Part shown: positions 36,037 through 63,090 of the stretch, one piece after another | How positions within the stretch are numbered: position 1 is the stretch's first letter | Layout of the letters: each line of letters begins with the position of its first letter | NCBI GenBank assembly: GCA_037976565.1 | Contig: CP137686.1 | Coordinates: 124,001 to 188,000, forward strand | Length of the DNA stretch: 64,000 nucleotides | Source of the DNA: Mesocentrotus franciscanus | Taxonomy: Eukaryota > Echinodermata > Echinoidea > Camarodonta > Strongylocentrotidae | Direction of reading: 5' to 3' | Position numbers and translations under genes: made by a program | The notes under the pieces: generated by a model | What the model was told of the DNA's origin: nothing | Database searches by the model: none | What the model saw: the letters and a program-made list of their open reading frames with translations, nothing else

Positions 36037-36736
36037 GTGCTGTATATTGCACAAATATGTAATTTCTTACTTCCAATAGAGAAATGAATATTAAGATATA
36101 AAAATACAAACTTGTGCACAAATAATCGTCAAATTTGTCACATGGTAAAAAGTAATGTATTGATGCAAAGTAACTTAATAATGTCCACAGTTTACATTCT
36201 TTACCCACTTCAACGTGTTAAATATTGCAAAAATTGTAATTTCGTATGACAGAAAATTAAAGCCCCTGTAAATGCACTAAGAATTCCAATCTAAAGTATG
36301 AATATTGAGTTGTGAAAAATACAAACTTATGCTAAAATAATTGTCGAATTTGGCACATGGTTAAACATTAATGCATTGGAGTGCGTTGGAGCAAAGTAAC
36401 TTAATAATTTCCAATTTACATTATTTACCCAGTACATAGCCCATATTCATTTAAAAGTCTATTACAAAAATTTGATTAATATTCTTTAGACCAATGTGTT
36501 TGTACACTGTATTGCACAATGATACAAGATCTTAATAATATTATAATACTATAAGCTACAACCCAGAATGGACAGAAAACAGACTTCAAAATGTGGAGTA
36601 TGAATATTCTATAACAAGAATACAACCTATGCTGAAACCATTAACAAATTAACAAACATATCACATTTTTCAACGTTATGCATCGAAAGAAGTCAATTGT
36701 CACAGTTAATTAATGTCTAATACTCAGTTACTCAGT
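36037..36736. repeat. Imperfect ~250-bp tandem repeat
   Basis: Words such as ATGAATATTAAG/GAG, ATACAAACTTGTGC, CACATGGT.AAA, GCAAAGTAACTTAATAAT and TTTACCCA recur at about 36087, 36298 and 36600. Noncoding, AT-rich. Confidence 0.6.
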
Positions 36737-39700
36737 TCATAGTCCATACTCATTAAGCAATCTATGAAAATATGGGACAGGACTGTTCCTAAGTCTGTTA
36801 GTTCTGCATCTTGGTTCAACGCACACACGCTGTTTCCTGAGGACTCTATGTTGTTCAGCTGGGTTGAACCATCCGTGCATTGTGTTCGACTTAAAAGTAT
36901 CACGAGCAAATGAAAGACACAACTGATTCCGACGGTCAGACAGCGTCAGCAAATTTGTCAAAGTAAGAGCATTTCGGTAAGAAAAGTACCGGACGCTGGA
37001 CGCTCTCAATAATAACAATAATAATAATAATAATAACAACGTCTCTTATAAAGCGCTTACCACCGAAGTCTCTAAGCGCTATAACACACAGAATAGACTG
37101 ATAAACAATTACATATTAAACAAAACATAAAAGTGCAAATAAACCTACAAATTACAATACATATGAAATACACATCAATGTGAACAGAGTAAGTTAATCA
37201 TTAAAAGCAATTTTGAATAAATGTGTCTTGAGAGAAGTTTTGAATTGGTTAATACTTTGACAGTTTTTTACATTTGAAGGTAGCTTGTTCCAAAGTTCAG
37301 CAGAAGCTTTGGAAAAAGAGCGATGGCCATAACACAATAGCCATTGCTTGTTGCTGGGTGAGAGAACTATGCCACACTGGACATGCGTATTTCAGCACAG
37401 GTCTAATGAAACCGGTGAACACTGCTATAATATCTTCAGTAGGGCGGAAAATTGGCTTTAACGATCGCAACATGAAGAGATGGAGGTTTGCTCGAGAAAC
37501 AATGGCCTCTACGTGTGTATCCCATTTAAGATTGTCCTGAATTGTAATGCCTAGGATTTTGGTGTCGTTCACTTGCTGAACCTTTACTTGACATAATCCA
37601 ATCTCAAGTTGAGAGACAGCTGTTTTACTGAATGGCACCTTAAAAGTGACACACTTGCTTGGGTTTAGCTTAACATAGTTGTCTTCACACCAGTTTTCCA
37701 GACATGACAATGCATGACGCAATGTTTCATCTTGGTCACATGCTTTTTGTGAGCTGGCAATGGACATATCATCAACATATTTCCAGTGATTTATCAATTG
37801 ATTCCGCATGAGATCATCTATCAACACGAGGAAAATCAATGGTCCCACTCCGGCCTCGATGCGCTGCCATGCTGATCGAGTGTCATGATAACGAACGCTG
37901 TACTCACGCCCCGTTAGGAAATCACAGATCCAAGAGATGACTGCGGGTCGTACACCGAGGTGGATCAGTTTTGTTATGGCAACTGTATGCCTCACGCGAT
38001 CGAAGGCCTTTTTGAAGTCAGTGCAGATCACAGTAGACGTGTAGGTGGTGGTTTCAGCCTTCTTTGCAAGGAAATTGATGAAATCAACAAGGTAGTGAGT
38101 AGTTGACAGCCCAGCTCGGCAACCATACTGCTTCGGATCGAGCTTTGCAGAAATATCATAGATGACCTGCTTGGCGATGAAAAGTTCTGCGATCTTTGCA
38201 AAATGATCCGTCAGGGAAATTGGGCGTAATTTATCAACTGTCACTGGTGGAGGCTCCTTGGGTAGTGGAACAAGAATGGCTTTCTTCCAACAAGTGTCGC
38301 GTATGACAGATTAAGGATGTCACACAATGGGGTGGCAAGAAAGATGGCAAACTCGCTTATGAGTCGAGCTGGTATCCCATCAGGACCACCGGATTTGCCA
38401 GGTTTTATCTGCTTCAACTCGTTGTTTACCTGCCAAACAGTTACTTGTTTAGTATAGGAGCATCTGGTGAAGGAAGATATGCAGGCCGCTTATCATGTGG
38501 GTCAAGAGGCGGGATATCCACGTTCACATCCGCAAAGAAAGATTTGATGTCCTCTGCTATTTTCGCGTCCAAGTCGTCAGACGCAGCATCACAGGAACCA
38601 TCAACAATTTCCAGCGGTGGGCTCCTGTTACCAGTCAGTATTTTGAGATGTCTGTACCAACTGGCAGGGTTCTCATCTTTTAGTTGCTTTACTCTTCCTA
38701 GGTAGAAGTTAGCCTTCAGCTTCTGCTTTTCATTCTGGACTTGATTGCGAAGTACTTTCCAATGGGCATTATTGCCTTGTGCAAATGCATCCTGTCTTTT
38801 CTTTATAAGAGATTTCAGGTAAGGTGTTACCCAAGGTTTGTCACGAACGTGGATCTTAACTTTTTTCAATGGAAAGCACATGTTCATGTGGAAGGTTATT
38901 CGCTCGTAGAATGTATCACAGACAGACTGGACGTTGTCCTCAGTAAGAACTTCTGCCCAATCACTATGCGAGATTCAGTCACTAAATCGCTGTATGTCAG
39001 AGGCTCTCATTGGTCGGATTACTCTTGTCATAGTCTTGTTGGTCCTCTTAGCTCTTGCAGACTTAGGTGACCAGAGTATGCAATTGTGTTCCGATGAGCC
39101 AATGAGGGACATGATTTGAGGCTGGGAATACTTGTTGGCAAAATTGGACAGGACTTTGTCGAGTACAGCATCGCCTCTAGTTGGCAGATTGACAATCTGC
39201 CTCATGTCATTTCCGGAGCAAAGCTGTCGAATATTCAGCCGGTTAAAATCACCAAGAATGATGAAACCTGCGGATTGATGTTTAGTCCTCACCATGTCCA
39301 TACATTGGGGAAGATACTGAATGAGATCCTCACCATGCTCATCGTTAGGTGGAGAGTAGACCACAGCAACAACTATGCAGTTCACTGAACGTGGGAGGCG
39401 ATGGGGTCTCAACTTGACCCAGACAACCTCAAGGTGACCCGGATCCGATAGTTCGTCAACAGGTTGAGGGTGAAATTGGGATTTGACATATTTTGCCACC
39501 CAACAACCTTTGCGCTGAGATCAAGACTTGGTGAATACTCGGTATCCGTCGATGGAGAAGGAAGTCTCAGGTTGGCCGATAATCAGCCTAGTTTCTGTAA
39601 AAGCACACACATCTATTCCATGCTGATTCAGTATAATGTCTAGTTCATCAAGTTTGTTGTTAATTGATCTTAAATTGCAAAGAAAGACAGTGGGTAATAC

Positions 39701-39790
39701 AATGTCAGTAACAAAGACCACTTTTTGTGTTTCCCTTGGGCGGTCGCTATAGACAGGTTTGACTGTATAACATAACATCTAAATATAACA
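36737..39790 (-). pseudogene. APE-type LINE (family 1), near full ORF2, disrupted
   Basis: On the minus strand: endonuclease domain start LCNLRSINNKLDELDIILNQ and CAFTETR (39778-39521). Then, after a frame break, VYSPPNDEHG, FIILGDFNRLN and IGSSEHNCILW (39499-38975), the catalytic Asp/Asn and His regions of EEP endonucleases. Next a linker (38887-38441) and RT: GKSGGPDGIPARLISEF (about 38400), DKLRPISLTDHFAKIAELF, DFKKAFDRVRH and catalytic KYVDDMS (38244-37366). The RT tail ALTLTNLLTLSDRRNQLCLS and RLRNSPVPYFHRLLNE is at 36998-36737. Several frameshifts and a nested LINE (37012-37340) disable it. Confidence 0.85.
37012..37340 (-). mobile_element. 5'-truncated LINE (TTA tail) nested in the LINE above
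   Basis: Reads YGHRSFSKASAELWNKLPSN and FKTSLKTHLFKIAF (about 37330-37220), an L2/CR1-type RT end. A 3' UTR with TAGCGCTT/AAGCGCTT words and a TTATTATTATTATT tail (37012-37036) follows. The host RT protein sequence is continuous on either side (TQQQAMAI to RASSVRYF). Confidence 0.75.
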
Positions 39791-40655
39791 TAACATCTCC
39801 GTACATGCAGAAAGTACAAAAATGTTCATGCCAGGAACAAACGGTACCAGAACAGCCCCGTCGCATTCTTGACTTCTTGCCTTAATGAATAATGAATAAA
39901 ATCAGATGGTTGTGTGAGAGGGGTGAATACTGAATAATAAATGAATAATAATGAATATTAATTAATTAATAATAATAATGAATAATGCATGAGCCTACAT
40001 TTACACATGTTCTGTATTTTTCAATATTTCACCCCCTTTTTGTTTTCTTCTCCTGACCTTATTACAATACAACCAGATTAATATGTGTAGCCTGGAATCA
40101 TAATATGAAAAATGGAAAGAATATCAAGCTCCAGGCTGAGGATGTACCCTGCTTTATCTACTTTTTTAAGATATTTAATATGGTTTCGGAATGTTAACTT
40201 TATTTCACTTGTTCCAATTATGTATACTGTACTAGAAAAATTGTATGTAAATAATTATAAAAATAAGTGGCTCTTGAGTAAAGTTTAAAGTATTCCATGC
40301 ACACTGTCTTTTCTTTCTTTTAATGAAATTAGTGAATTGTATTTGTTCTTACTGTCAAAAACATACACAAATATAAACTCCTTCAAATCCAGACGAGCTT
40401 ACATAGGAAGTCTTTCTGGAAATAGGTTAAGAAAGCTAAGTATTAATATTTTCTTAGATTAACTGATATTAATTATATTACATGTGAAGTATCTATTTTG
40501 TATATACCTTTTTAAAAATATATACATGCATTGTATTATGAAATATGTTGTTTAGAAATGAAATGTGATGCTATTTTTAAATTGTAAATTGTCATGTAAT
40601 TCAGCTAAGGCTGCGATGTGATAATAAAACAAACTGAACTGAACTGAACTGAAAC
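39791..40655 (+). mobile_element. Probable LINE 3' UTR with ACTGA tail
   Basis: AT-rich noncoding sequence ending AATAAAACAAACTGAACTGA ACTGAACTGA (about 40625-40652). It abuts the broken endonuclease ORF of the next element, so it is likely an insertion into it. A TAATGAATAA-rich stretch lies at 39950-39990. Low confidence on the type. Confidence 0.4.
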
Positions 40656-41294
40656 TGAAAATAGCCATGTTTCAGTGAGGGCAAGAATATCCAGCTGTTT
40701 AGAAATGATGAGACCCCAAACCATGCTAAATTTTCCCTTAATAGAGCGGGCATTCCATAATCCAAATTGACATTCGGACTTATCATTTACAGTTACACAT
40801 TTTGTGCGTCTGTTCCTGCCCTCTTTGTGACCTCGTTTAATTGTCGGTCTTGCATTTATTTCCAGTGATTTGATGTTTGCCCAAACTTTGTTTTCTAACC
40901 GATAATTAACACGGCTTCGTTTATCCAAAAGTGCTTGACGTTTATAAGATCCTGAGTTAGGACAACACTGTTGTGGTGATGTTCGAGGGGCTATAGCACA
41001 ATAATAATTAACTGATTTTCCATTTCCAGCATCAGGACCAGGGTTAGATTGAACATCGCCTGATTTCAAAAGTTTTAACCTAAATGTGCAGTCACTATTT
41101 CTGTAGTATGCAATTCTTCTACCACAGAAGATGTTCTTGGATTTGGCATTAGCACCGATAGCATATGGCTTTCTAACATTAGGGCTTTTTAGAAGCAAAC
41201 TCTCATGTACCCCATCAATGAATAGGTTGATGGCTGTCAAAAGAACAACACAAACAAAACACAAAGCCTTCATTGTGAAGTTTGGTCCTGGCAT
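40656..41294 (-). pseudogene. LINE 5' ORF with hydrophobic start, 2A-like motif and endonuclease start (truncated)
   Basis: The ATG at 41294 gives MPGPNFTMKALCFVCVVLLT, a hydrophobic signal-like N-terminus (residues 8-26). Residues 71-87 are FRLKLLKSGDVQSNPGP, matching the 2A translational-recoding signature D-x-E-x-NPGP except Gln for Glu. At about residues 186-215 the EEP endonuclease begins: FGLWNARSIKGKF and LDILALTETW. It then stops at a junction with an ACTGA tail (about 40656). 2A-like sequences are known at the N-termini of some sea urchin APE-type LINEs. The last residues of the open frame (SVSVQFSS...) come from the inserted tail. Confidence 0.8.
41034..41057 (-). other. 2A-like recoding motif DVQSNPGP
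   Basis: Eight codons (residues 80-87 of the ORF), preceded by the hydrophobic/basic RLKLLKSG. In active 2A sequences the ribosome skips the bond between NPG and P. The Glu-to-Gln change at the third core position may weaken activity; this cannot be judged from sequence. Confidence 0.75.
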
Positions 41295-41640
41295 TATCAG
41301 TCTGGCTAGCAGAGTCTCCTTGAGTGATCAATAACCTCCTGTGTAGAAAATGGCTACAGCTCTCACATGCTCACATGGCAGATCCCATTTTCAAAGTTCC
41401 ATATCTGTTGCTAAAACAAGGACGAATCCTGCCCCCAAAACGGTCCTGTGGAATCCTTGAGTTGAATAATATATGTAGTTCCAAGATAATTGGATAACAT
41501 GCAGTAGGTTCTATATAAAAGAGATAGCACTTGAGAGGGAATTAGAGCTGCTGTTACGCGCTCAGTCCCGATTCTCAGCATTTTAACCGGGTGACCCTGG
41601 ATTTTTACATCTACAATGTAAATTTTACCAGGAACCTATA
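41295..41640 (-). other. Likely 5' UTR of the 2A-containing LINE
   Basis: Noncoding upstream sequence without repeats that I recognise; ends near the SINE. The boundary is not defined. Confidence 0.4.
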
Positions 41641-41651
41641 ATACCGTTACC

Positions 41652-41905
41652 GGTGTATTGGCTCAGTCAGTAGAGCGTCCGCCTCACAACCGGGAGGTCG
41701 TGGGTTCGAACCCCGGCCGCATCATACCAAAAGATGTCAAAAGATGGGAGTTGCTGCTACCTTGTTTGGCGTTCAACAATAAGGGAAGAGCAATGTCGAT
41801 CTGGCGCTGCTCAGTGGCTGCCGGGCTCACGATCAATTGGGCAAAAAGAATTTCCATTTCGGTATTAATAAAATTCGGAGTGGACTTAAAACAAAAACAA
41901 AAAAG
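41652..41905 (+). mobile_element. tRNA-derived SINE
   Basis: Pol III box A TGGCTCAGTCAG (41659-41670) and box B GGTTCGAACCC (41703-41713) at tRNA spacing, in a tRNA-like head with CAC in the anticodon position. A tRNA-unrelated body follows (AGAGCAATGTCGATCTGGCG, about 41787-41806). The anticodon stem has a mismatch, and the body continues where a tRNA would end, so it is a SINE and not a tRNA gene. Confidence 0.8.
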
Positions 41906-42159
41906 ATTAAAGATTATTATATACAAGCATTTTTTTTAAATAGGTTTCTCACATTCTACTTGATCTATCATATGAATTGTGAATCATTAAGACGGGCTCA
42001 TATATATGTATTGTGTAATTTTTATTTTATAAGTTTTTCTATACTTTTTGTAAGATAAATCTTGAAACTTGCAACTGCCGTGTATTCTGACACATTGACG
42101 GTACAATATTTGTTTTTGTTATTCACTAGTTCTATTCGTATCTAAAGTATAAGCTTATT

Positions 42160-42380
42160 ACTCGAGACAACAGACAGATATGTATATTCATATGTGTATG
42201 TGTATTTACATGTATATGTGTATGGGTATGTCTATATCTACATATATGTATACGTGAATGTATATGTATATATGCATATCCGATGTATATGTATATATGC
42301 ATTTGTGTATGTATATGTAAGTATATGTATAAGTAAGAATATCTATACAATAATATAATAATTAATATATAATTAATATA
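42160..42380. repeat. TATATG/TGTATA-type microsatellite
   Basis: Degenerate alternating purine-pyrimidine tract (TATGTATATG words). The minus-strand reading frame (His/Ile/Tyr runs) is a shadow. Confidence 0.85.
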
Positions 42381-42930
42381 TATTTGTATCATAGACCCTA
42401 TTAATACCTTACTACACAATCTGTACTTTTATGTGGTAATCAAATATTTTTTGACGTTCCATCATTTCATGAAGCACTCACTATTATTATACAAAGAAGT
42501 TTAAACAAGGTCTCTTAACAATAAAAATGAGATTCTATAAAACACCAAAAAAAAAAAGAACAAACCGGCACTAATACTAATCCTTAATATGATTATTTTA
42601 TATTGCTTGAAGGTGATGTTGAAAAGTGCTCCGTCTTTTAAACATTATAAATTAACATCTCTTTAACAATCTTTTCAATGCTCTTCATGTGAAAATCAGT
42701 GCATGGAACGACAAAAGACCACAAACTCGAGCATTCCTATAGCTCCGATAGACCTTTATATCGAATGACTAAAGAAAGAAAACCTGATTATATATATATC
42801 TATATATATATTTTTTTTTTGGGGGGGGGGGATATTCCCTTGCCCCCATCTAGGTGTTAAGATGCACTCACTGGTGCAACCAGGTAGTATGAAAAATTGA
42901 AAGAAACCAATCCAATTGTTATATCCCCAC
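42381..42930. other. 3' flank of the EGF/lectin gene
   Basis: Contains a TA tract and a T11-G11 homopolymer junction (about 42790-42832). No convincing AATAAA on the minus strand was found close to the stop codon. Confidence 0.5.
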
Positions 42931-58422
<15,492 letters not shown>

Positions 58423-59040
58423 ATTTTATATCTAAGTTATAAATCTACGGTCGAACGCAACATAGAAGTACATGTTTTCTCACTGCGTTACATCAATACT
58501 TTATATATAAATATGGTGAATATTGTTAACCGCTTCTTTTTTCCGATTTTAATTGCCACTGTTATCACTGTATAATGTGATTATTTTTAATATCTTTGTC
58601 AAAATAAATTGCTCATCATTTATTTACAATAGGGTATTAAAAGAATAAACGTTTAACTTTGCAGAAGGCTCAGTCGTTAAATAACCTAAAAAATTATGGA
58701 TGGGGCCATGTAGGATAAGGCCAGGTTAACTATTTTATCAAGTCCTTTAATAGCAATTGAAAAATATGTGTTTGAAAATGTACGAGTGCTGTCACCACGG
58801 GTGGCGATTCCGTGGCACGGAATGTTGAAACAGTGCAAATCAAACATGTGTAACAGAAAATGATAATGAGGTTTAGAAAGATAATAGAAATTATCTTGTC
58901 GATCGGTGTGTATGCTCCCTTACTTTACATACTTTAAATATAAATTAGTGTAAAATCTGCAAAACCTAGATATTGTAGAGGTCAAGACTGTTGTGTCTTT
59001 GGAACAGTAAGAGCATGACAATTTCCAAGAAGAAAATGTA
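58423..59040. other. Upstream region of the EGF/lectin gene
   Basis: TATATAAAGT (minus) at 58498-58507 is a candidate core promoter. A GTCACCACGGGTGGCGATTCC word at about 58791-58810 contains a short palindrome. Nothing else recognised. Confidence 0.45.
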
Positions 59041-59041
59041 T

Positions 59042-59110
59042 CGTCATATAGTACAGTGGTTCATACACTTGACTGTCAATCACTAGAATGTGAGGTCGAA
59101 TCCCAGCCCG

Positions 59111-59151
<41 letters not shown>

Positions 59152-59165
59152 ATATATATATCTGC
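59042..59165 (+). mobile_element. Degenerate tRNA-derived SINE with TA tail
   Basis: A box-A-like TAGTACAGTGGTT (59050-59062) and box-B-like GGTCGAATCCC (59094-59104) occur at tRNA-like spacing, followed by a TA microsatellite (about 59119-59160). Confidence 0.5.
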
Positions 59166-59269
59166 ATTTGCCTCCCTCTTCGCCCTTTTGTAAATAGTGC
59201 CCGGTATGCTTGAGTGACATTTACGCTACGTTAACTCATCATTTACATAATTTAGACACTATAGGCTAT

Positions 59270-59335
59270 TTTCGTAATGTAACTAAATTTAATGCATACG
59301 TCTTTGTGAAGTGCCTCGATACAAATTATTTCTTT
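59270..59335. repeat. Left arm of a long-range inverted repeat
   Basis: ATTTTCGTAATGTAACTAAA... GTGAAGTGCCTCGATACAAA is found inverted at about 61970-62030 with about 85-90% match by eye. The two arms flank the LINE at 59463-61945. Confidence 0.75.
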
Positions 59336-59368
59336 CCACTGTTACGAATAACAAATACTCAATAGTGA

Positions 59369-59462
59369 GAATGCGAATGGTATCCGTTAGTTGTTGCTAG
59401 GTAGGACAAACATTATGGCTTGTCCTACCTAACAACACGTAATATATACAATTCGCATTCTT
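59369..59462. repeat. Imperfect 94-bp palindrome
   Basis: The core arms GTTGTTGCTAGGTAGGACAA (59390-59409) and TTGTCCTACCTAACAAC (59420-59436) pair around a 10-nt loop. Outer words GAATGCGAAT and ATTCGCATTC pair too. It directly abuts the GAA tail of the adjacent LINE. Confidence 0.75.
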
Positions 59463-61945
59463 CTTCTTCTTCCAGTATAGTACAGACCGCCGTTGGCGTA
59501 TTATCGTACCTTTTGCTTGTCAAGTGCCGAGTGTACAGTGCAAGTAAAAAGGCTCTACAAGAATTCTATGTGCAGCTAAAAACAGTCTGAAGCTCAACGG
59601 AGCTTAATGTGTTGCACCTTCTGCTTGAAAAGTTCCAAAGAGGTGCAATCGACGACAGCGGATGGTAAGGAGTTCCACAGTCGGATAGTATCTGAGTAGA
59701 ACGTGGTTTGGAATAGCAGAGTTCGGGCAAAGGGGACCTGGAACTTCTGTGGATTTCCACGGGTTCGGGGACCAACAACTGGTATGAAGTATGTGACTGG
59801 AAGATCAACCAGGCCGTGGAGTATGCTGTAAACCATGCATACTTTCTGCTGCGCCCTTCTTTCCTGCAGACTTGCCCATTGAAGTTGATTCAGCAAGGCT
59901 GTGACGCTGCTTGTGCGCCGGTAGTCACCCACGACAAAGCGTGCACAACGGCGTTGCACCATTTCCACCTTTCTGATGTTCTCCTGGGTGGACGGGTCCC
60001 ACACTATTGCAGCATACTCCATCACAGGGCGTACTAATGTCTTGCACAGCAACTCCTTTGTCTTTTGTGGGCAGGCCCTCATGTTTCTTTGCAGGAAGCA
60101 CCGTACAGCGTTGGCTTTTTTGGTGGTGACGTTTACATGGTGATTCCACCCGAGTACTTTGCAGTTTCTGTTACCTGTAGCTGCTCTCCATGAATGAAGT
60201 AAGGAAAAGAGGCTTTGGATGTCTGCCTTTTACTAGAGACATGCATAACCTGGCATTTTTGAGGGTGAAATTGCATCAGCCAGTCTGCTTCCCATTCTTG
60301 GAGTGCATCTAAGTCCTTCTGCAGGCAGCTGCATCATCTGCACTTGCCACCTTCCTGTACAATATGCAGTCATCTGCAAACAGTTTCACCGTAGACTGGG
60401 CTGATATGCAGTTAAGAAGATCGTTAATGAACAGCAGGAAGAGAAGAGGCCCGACGACACTGCCTTTAGGAACGCCCGACAGGACGGGAGAGGTGTGAGA
60501 AGTGCATCCATCAAGCAATACCCTCTGTGAGCGGCTTGTAAGGAATTGCTCAATCCAACTGTGGGTATTTCCTCGGATTCCATAGTAGTGGATCTTATGG
60601 AGGAGTCTTCCATGCGGAACCTTATCAAAAGCCTTTGATAGGTCCAACAGGATCACATCTATCTAGTCTCTCGAGTCAATTCTACTGGAAAGATCTTGAA
60701 TAGTGAGGAGAAGTTGGGATGTGCAAGACCGTCTCTTCCGGAATCCATGTTGAGCATCTGACAGAATGTGAAAGTCATCAAGATGCTCAAGGATACTGCT
60801 GCATACGATGTGTTCCAATGTCTTGCAGATAATAGATGTCAGTGACATAGGCCTGTAGTTGACTGCTTGGCACCGCTTTCCCTTCTTAAAGATGGGAACT
60901 ACGTCTGCCTTCTTCCAGTCCTCTGGAACGTCTCCTTGATTCAGTGAAGCTAGTCAACACTGGAGTTATTTCCAATGACAGCTCCTTTAGTAGTTGTGCA
61001 GGAAGTTTGTCTGGTCCAGTAGCTTTATGTATCTGGAGAGAAGAAAGCAGTTTGTAGACACCAGCTGGTGAGATCTGGATTTCATCCATGTCTGGAAATG
61101 GACTTGGTCCTTTATCCTTCATGGCTGACATGTCTTCATTCCTGTTAAACACTGAGGTAAACTGGTGATTCAGTATGTTGGCCTTCTCCTTGCTGTCTGA
61201 ATGTGTCATCCCATTGGTGTCTTCTAGTGGGGCTACTCCAGTACGGTCATTCCTCTTACTGCTGATGAAACTCCAGAATCGTTTGGGGTTTGCCGTGGAG
61301 TCTGGGCTGATGATGTTGTTGATGTATTCGCTGTAAGCTTGTTTGCAAGCTGCTTGAGTTGATTTCTTGATCTCACGATATCTGTTGAAATCCTCCTGTC
61401 TGCCAGTTGCTAGAGCATGATTGAAAGCCCGCTTTTTCCTCCTCGATAACCGTTTCACCGACCTTGTGACCCATGGCTGACTAAAGCGAGTGGATGTCAT
61501 TTTCGCTGGTACGTGGCTGTCCATCATGTTTAGCAGGCTGATCTTGAAACAGTCCCACATCTCATGAACTGAGCTCTGTTCAGTATATTTGTTCAGGAAC
61601 TCTTGCTGAAACTGACGACAGTCCTGTTTCATTCCCAGCAGGTTGGCCTTCTTCCATAGGTAGATTTTCCTTTTCACCGGCTTACTCCTTTTCGCTGTTA
61701 CATCTGAATCAACACCAACGATGTCATGATCACCAAGACCAGGTAGTAGAGTACATTTGTTGATCAGCGTTGGCCTGTTGGTTAAGAAGAGATCAAGTAC
61801 ATTATCTCCTCGTGTTGGGAAGGTAACCATCTGTTGCAAGTTGCAGTTCTGCATCATGTCTAGGAATCTCTTGTTGATAGAAGCTGGGTTACTGTGACCA
61901 CTAACACTCAAGTCTTTCCAATTCCCATTCTGACTGTTGAAAAAC
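59463..61945 (-). pseudogene. LINE (family 3), endonuclease C-part to 3' tail
   Basis: Minus strand: NWKDLSVSGHSNPASINKRF, FPTRGDNVLDLFLTNRPTLI and LLPGLGDHDIVGVDSDV (61930-61680), the C-terminal part of an EEP endonuclease with its D-H motif. Linker with SQPWVTRSVKRLSRRKKRAF and NPKRFWSFISSKRNDRTGVA. RT: HKATGPDKLPAQLLKELSLE, ICKTLEHIVCSSILEHL and DAQHGFRKRRSCTSQLL. Then LLDLSKAFDKVPHGRLLHKI, LSGVPKGSVVGPLLFLLFIN and VKLFADDCILYRKV. Tail VRPVMEYAAIVWDPSTQENI and RLWNSLPSAVVDCTSLELF. 3' UTR and GAAGAAGAA tail at 59463-59474. Four or more frameshifts. The most complete LINE in the right half. Confidence 0.88.
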
Positions 61946-61969
61946 AATTATTCGCGACAGGTTAATGAA

Positions 61970-62035
61970 GCATTCGTATCGAGGCACTTCACACAGACGT
62001 ATGCATTACATTTAGCTACATAACGAAAATTGCTA
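61970..62035. repeat. Right arm of the long-range inverted repeat
   Basis: GTATCGAGGCACTTCACACA... CATAACGAAAATTGC is the complement of 59270-59335. The LINE probably inserted into a foldback element. Confidence 0.75.
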
Positions 62036-62670
62036 GTTTTCGGTAAGAATATATTTCAGGGAGAGGTGCTCCCGGTTCTCCGGCCATGAATTGCTGGTTG
62101 TATTCCATTTCATAGGATGGGCCCTATTGGAAATTTACATTCAGTAACCGTTGTGAAAACGCAGTGCATTACCAGCCTTGGTGATGCCGAGTCACGTGAC
62201 CCTTTTTGTATAATACAGTATCATCGCCTGCCTCACTGAACAACAGGATGTAAATATCATGACTTACCTCGTATGGTATTCACTATAAAAACGAGGAGCA
62301 GAAAGTCAGTTTGAGCCTTTTGTGAGATAAAATAAGAAAATAAAGGGAGAATGTAATTATCCACGTAAGTGAAATTTAATCAGAAGTAATAAAACATTGA
62401 AATTAGCCTATATTGTGAAAATCCACCAATCCTGTGGAACTAGCCCCCAAGAAGCTCGAGGAAGGCAACACAGCCTTGAAAACAAATATTGTTTCAAGGC
62501 CCTCCCGAAGCCAGTCAGGAAGCCAATTCCACAAAATATGTTGCATTTGAAAAGGCCATAATTATGTTTCAGCTAATGTGATAGTGTGAAGTTTGAAGTT
62601 TGAAGTTTAATTGCTTGTTCTAAATTTACTTCAAATACAATTCAGTATTCTTCTACACCACCCTAAGTTT
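62036..62670. other. Noncoding stretch with a hairpin
   Basis: GCCTTGAAAAC (62473-62483) pairs with GTTTCAAGGC (62491-62500), one bulge, 7-nt loop. Purpose unknown. No gene. Confidence 0.5.
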
Positions 62671-62684
62671 TCGATATCGTATTT

Positions 62685-63090
62685 ATGCAGAAGATAATAA
62701 TAATAATAATACGAAAAGTTTATATAGCACTTGTGACATAAATCTTTCAAAGCGCTGTACACAAATCAAGATTACTTCAAGACAAATCAATATTACTAAT
62801 GGAAATAACATATCTTAAATTATCAAGAAAATATAATATTGCTTACATAACTAAACAAATTAACATTACTTAAATTACCGGGAAAATCAAACATTTCTAA
62901 CATCACTAGAGAAATTAACATAACATGTAAATTCCTGGGAGAGTTTAAATATTGTATTAATAATAGCAACAATTTAACAAGAAACATAATGTAGGCATTG
63001 TAATACAAATTGTGATTGGAATAGATGAATTTTTAGATTCTTTTTGAAAATGTCAGTGGTGGGCGAGTCCTGGATATGGCGGGGAGAGTT
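62685..63090 (-). mobile_element. 5'-truncated LINE with TTA tail
   Basis: SPRHIQDSPTTDIFKKNLKI and HLFQSQF (about 63085-63010) are an RT C-terminus. The 3' UTR ends with AGCGCTTTGAAAG and a TTATTATTATTATTATC tail (about 62697-62711), the same 3'-end type as the nested LINE at 37012-37340. Its upstream end meets the AACCA tail of the next LINE. Confidence 0.7.

Noticed and set aside
41659..41730. Functional tRNA-Val gene
   Set aside because: The anticodon stem has a mismatch, the acceptor stem is not closed, and a SINE body follows.
42132..42419. His/Ile/Tyr-rich minus-strand frame
   Set aside because: Translation of a TATATG microsatellite.
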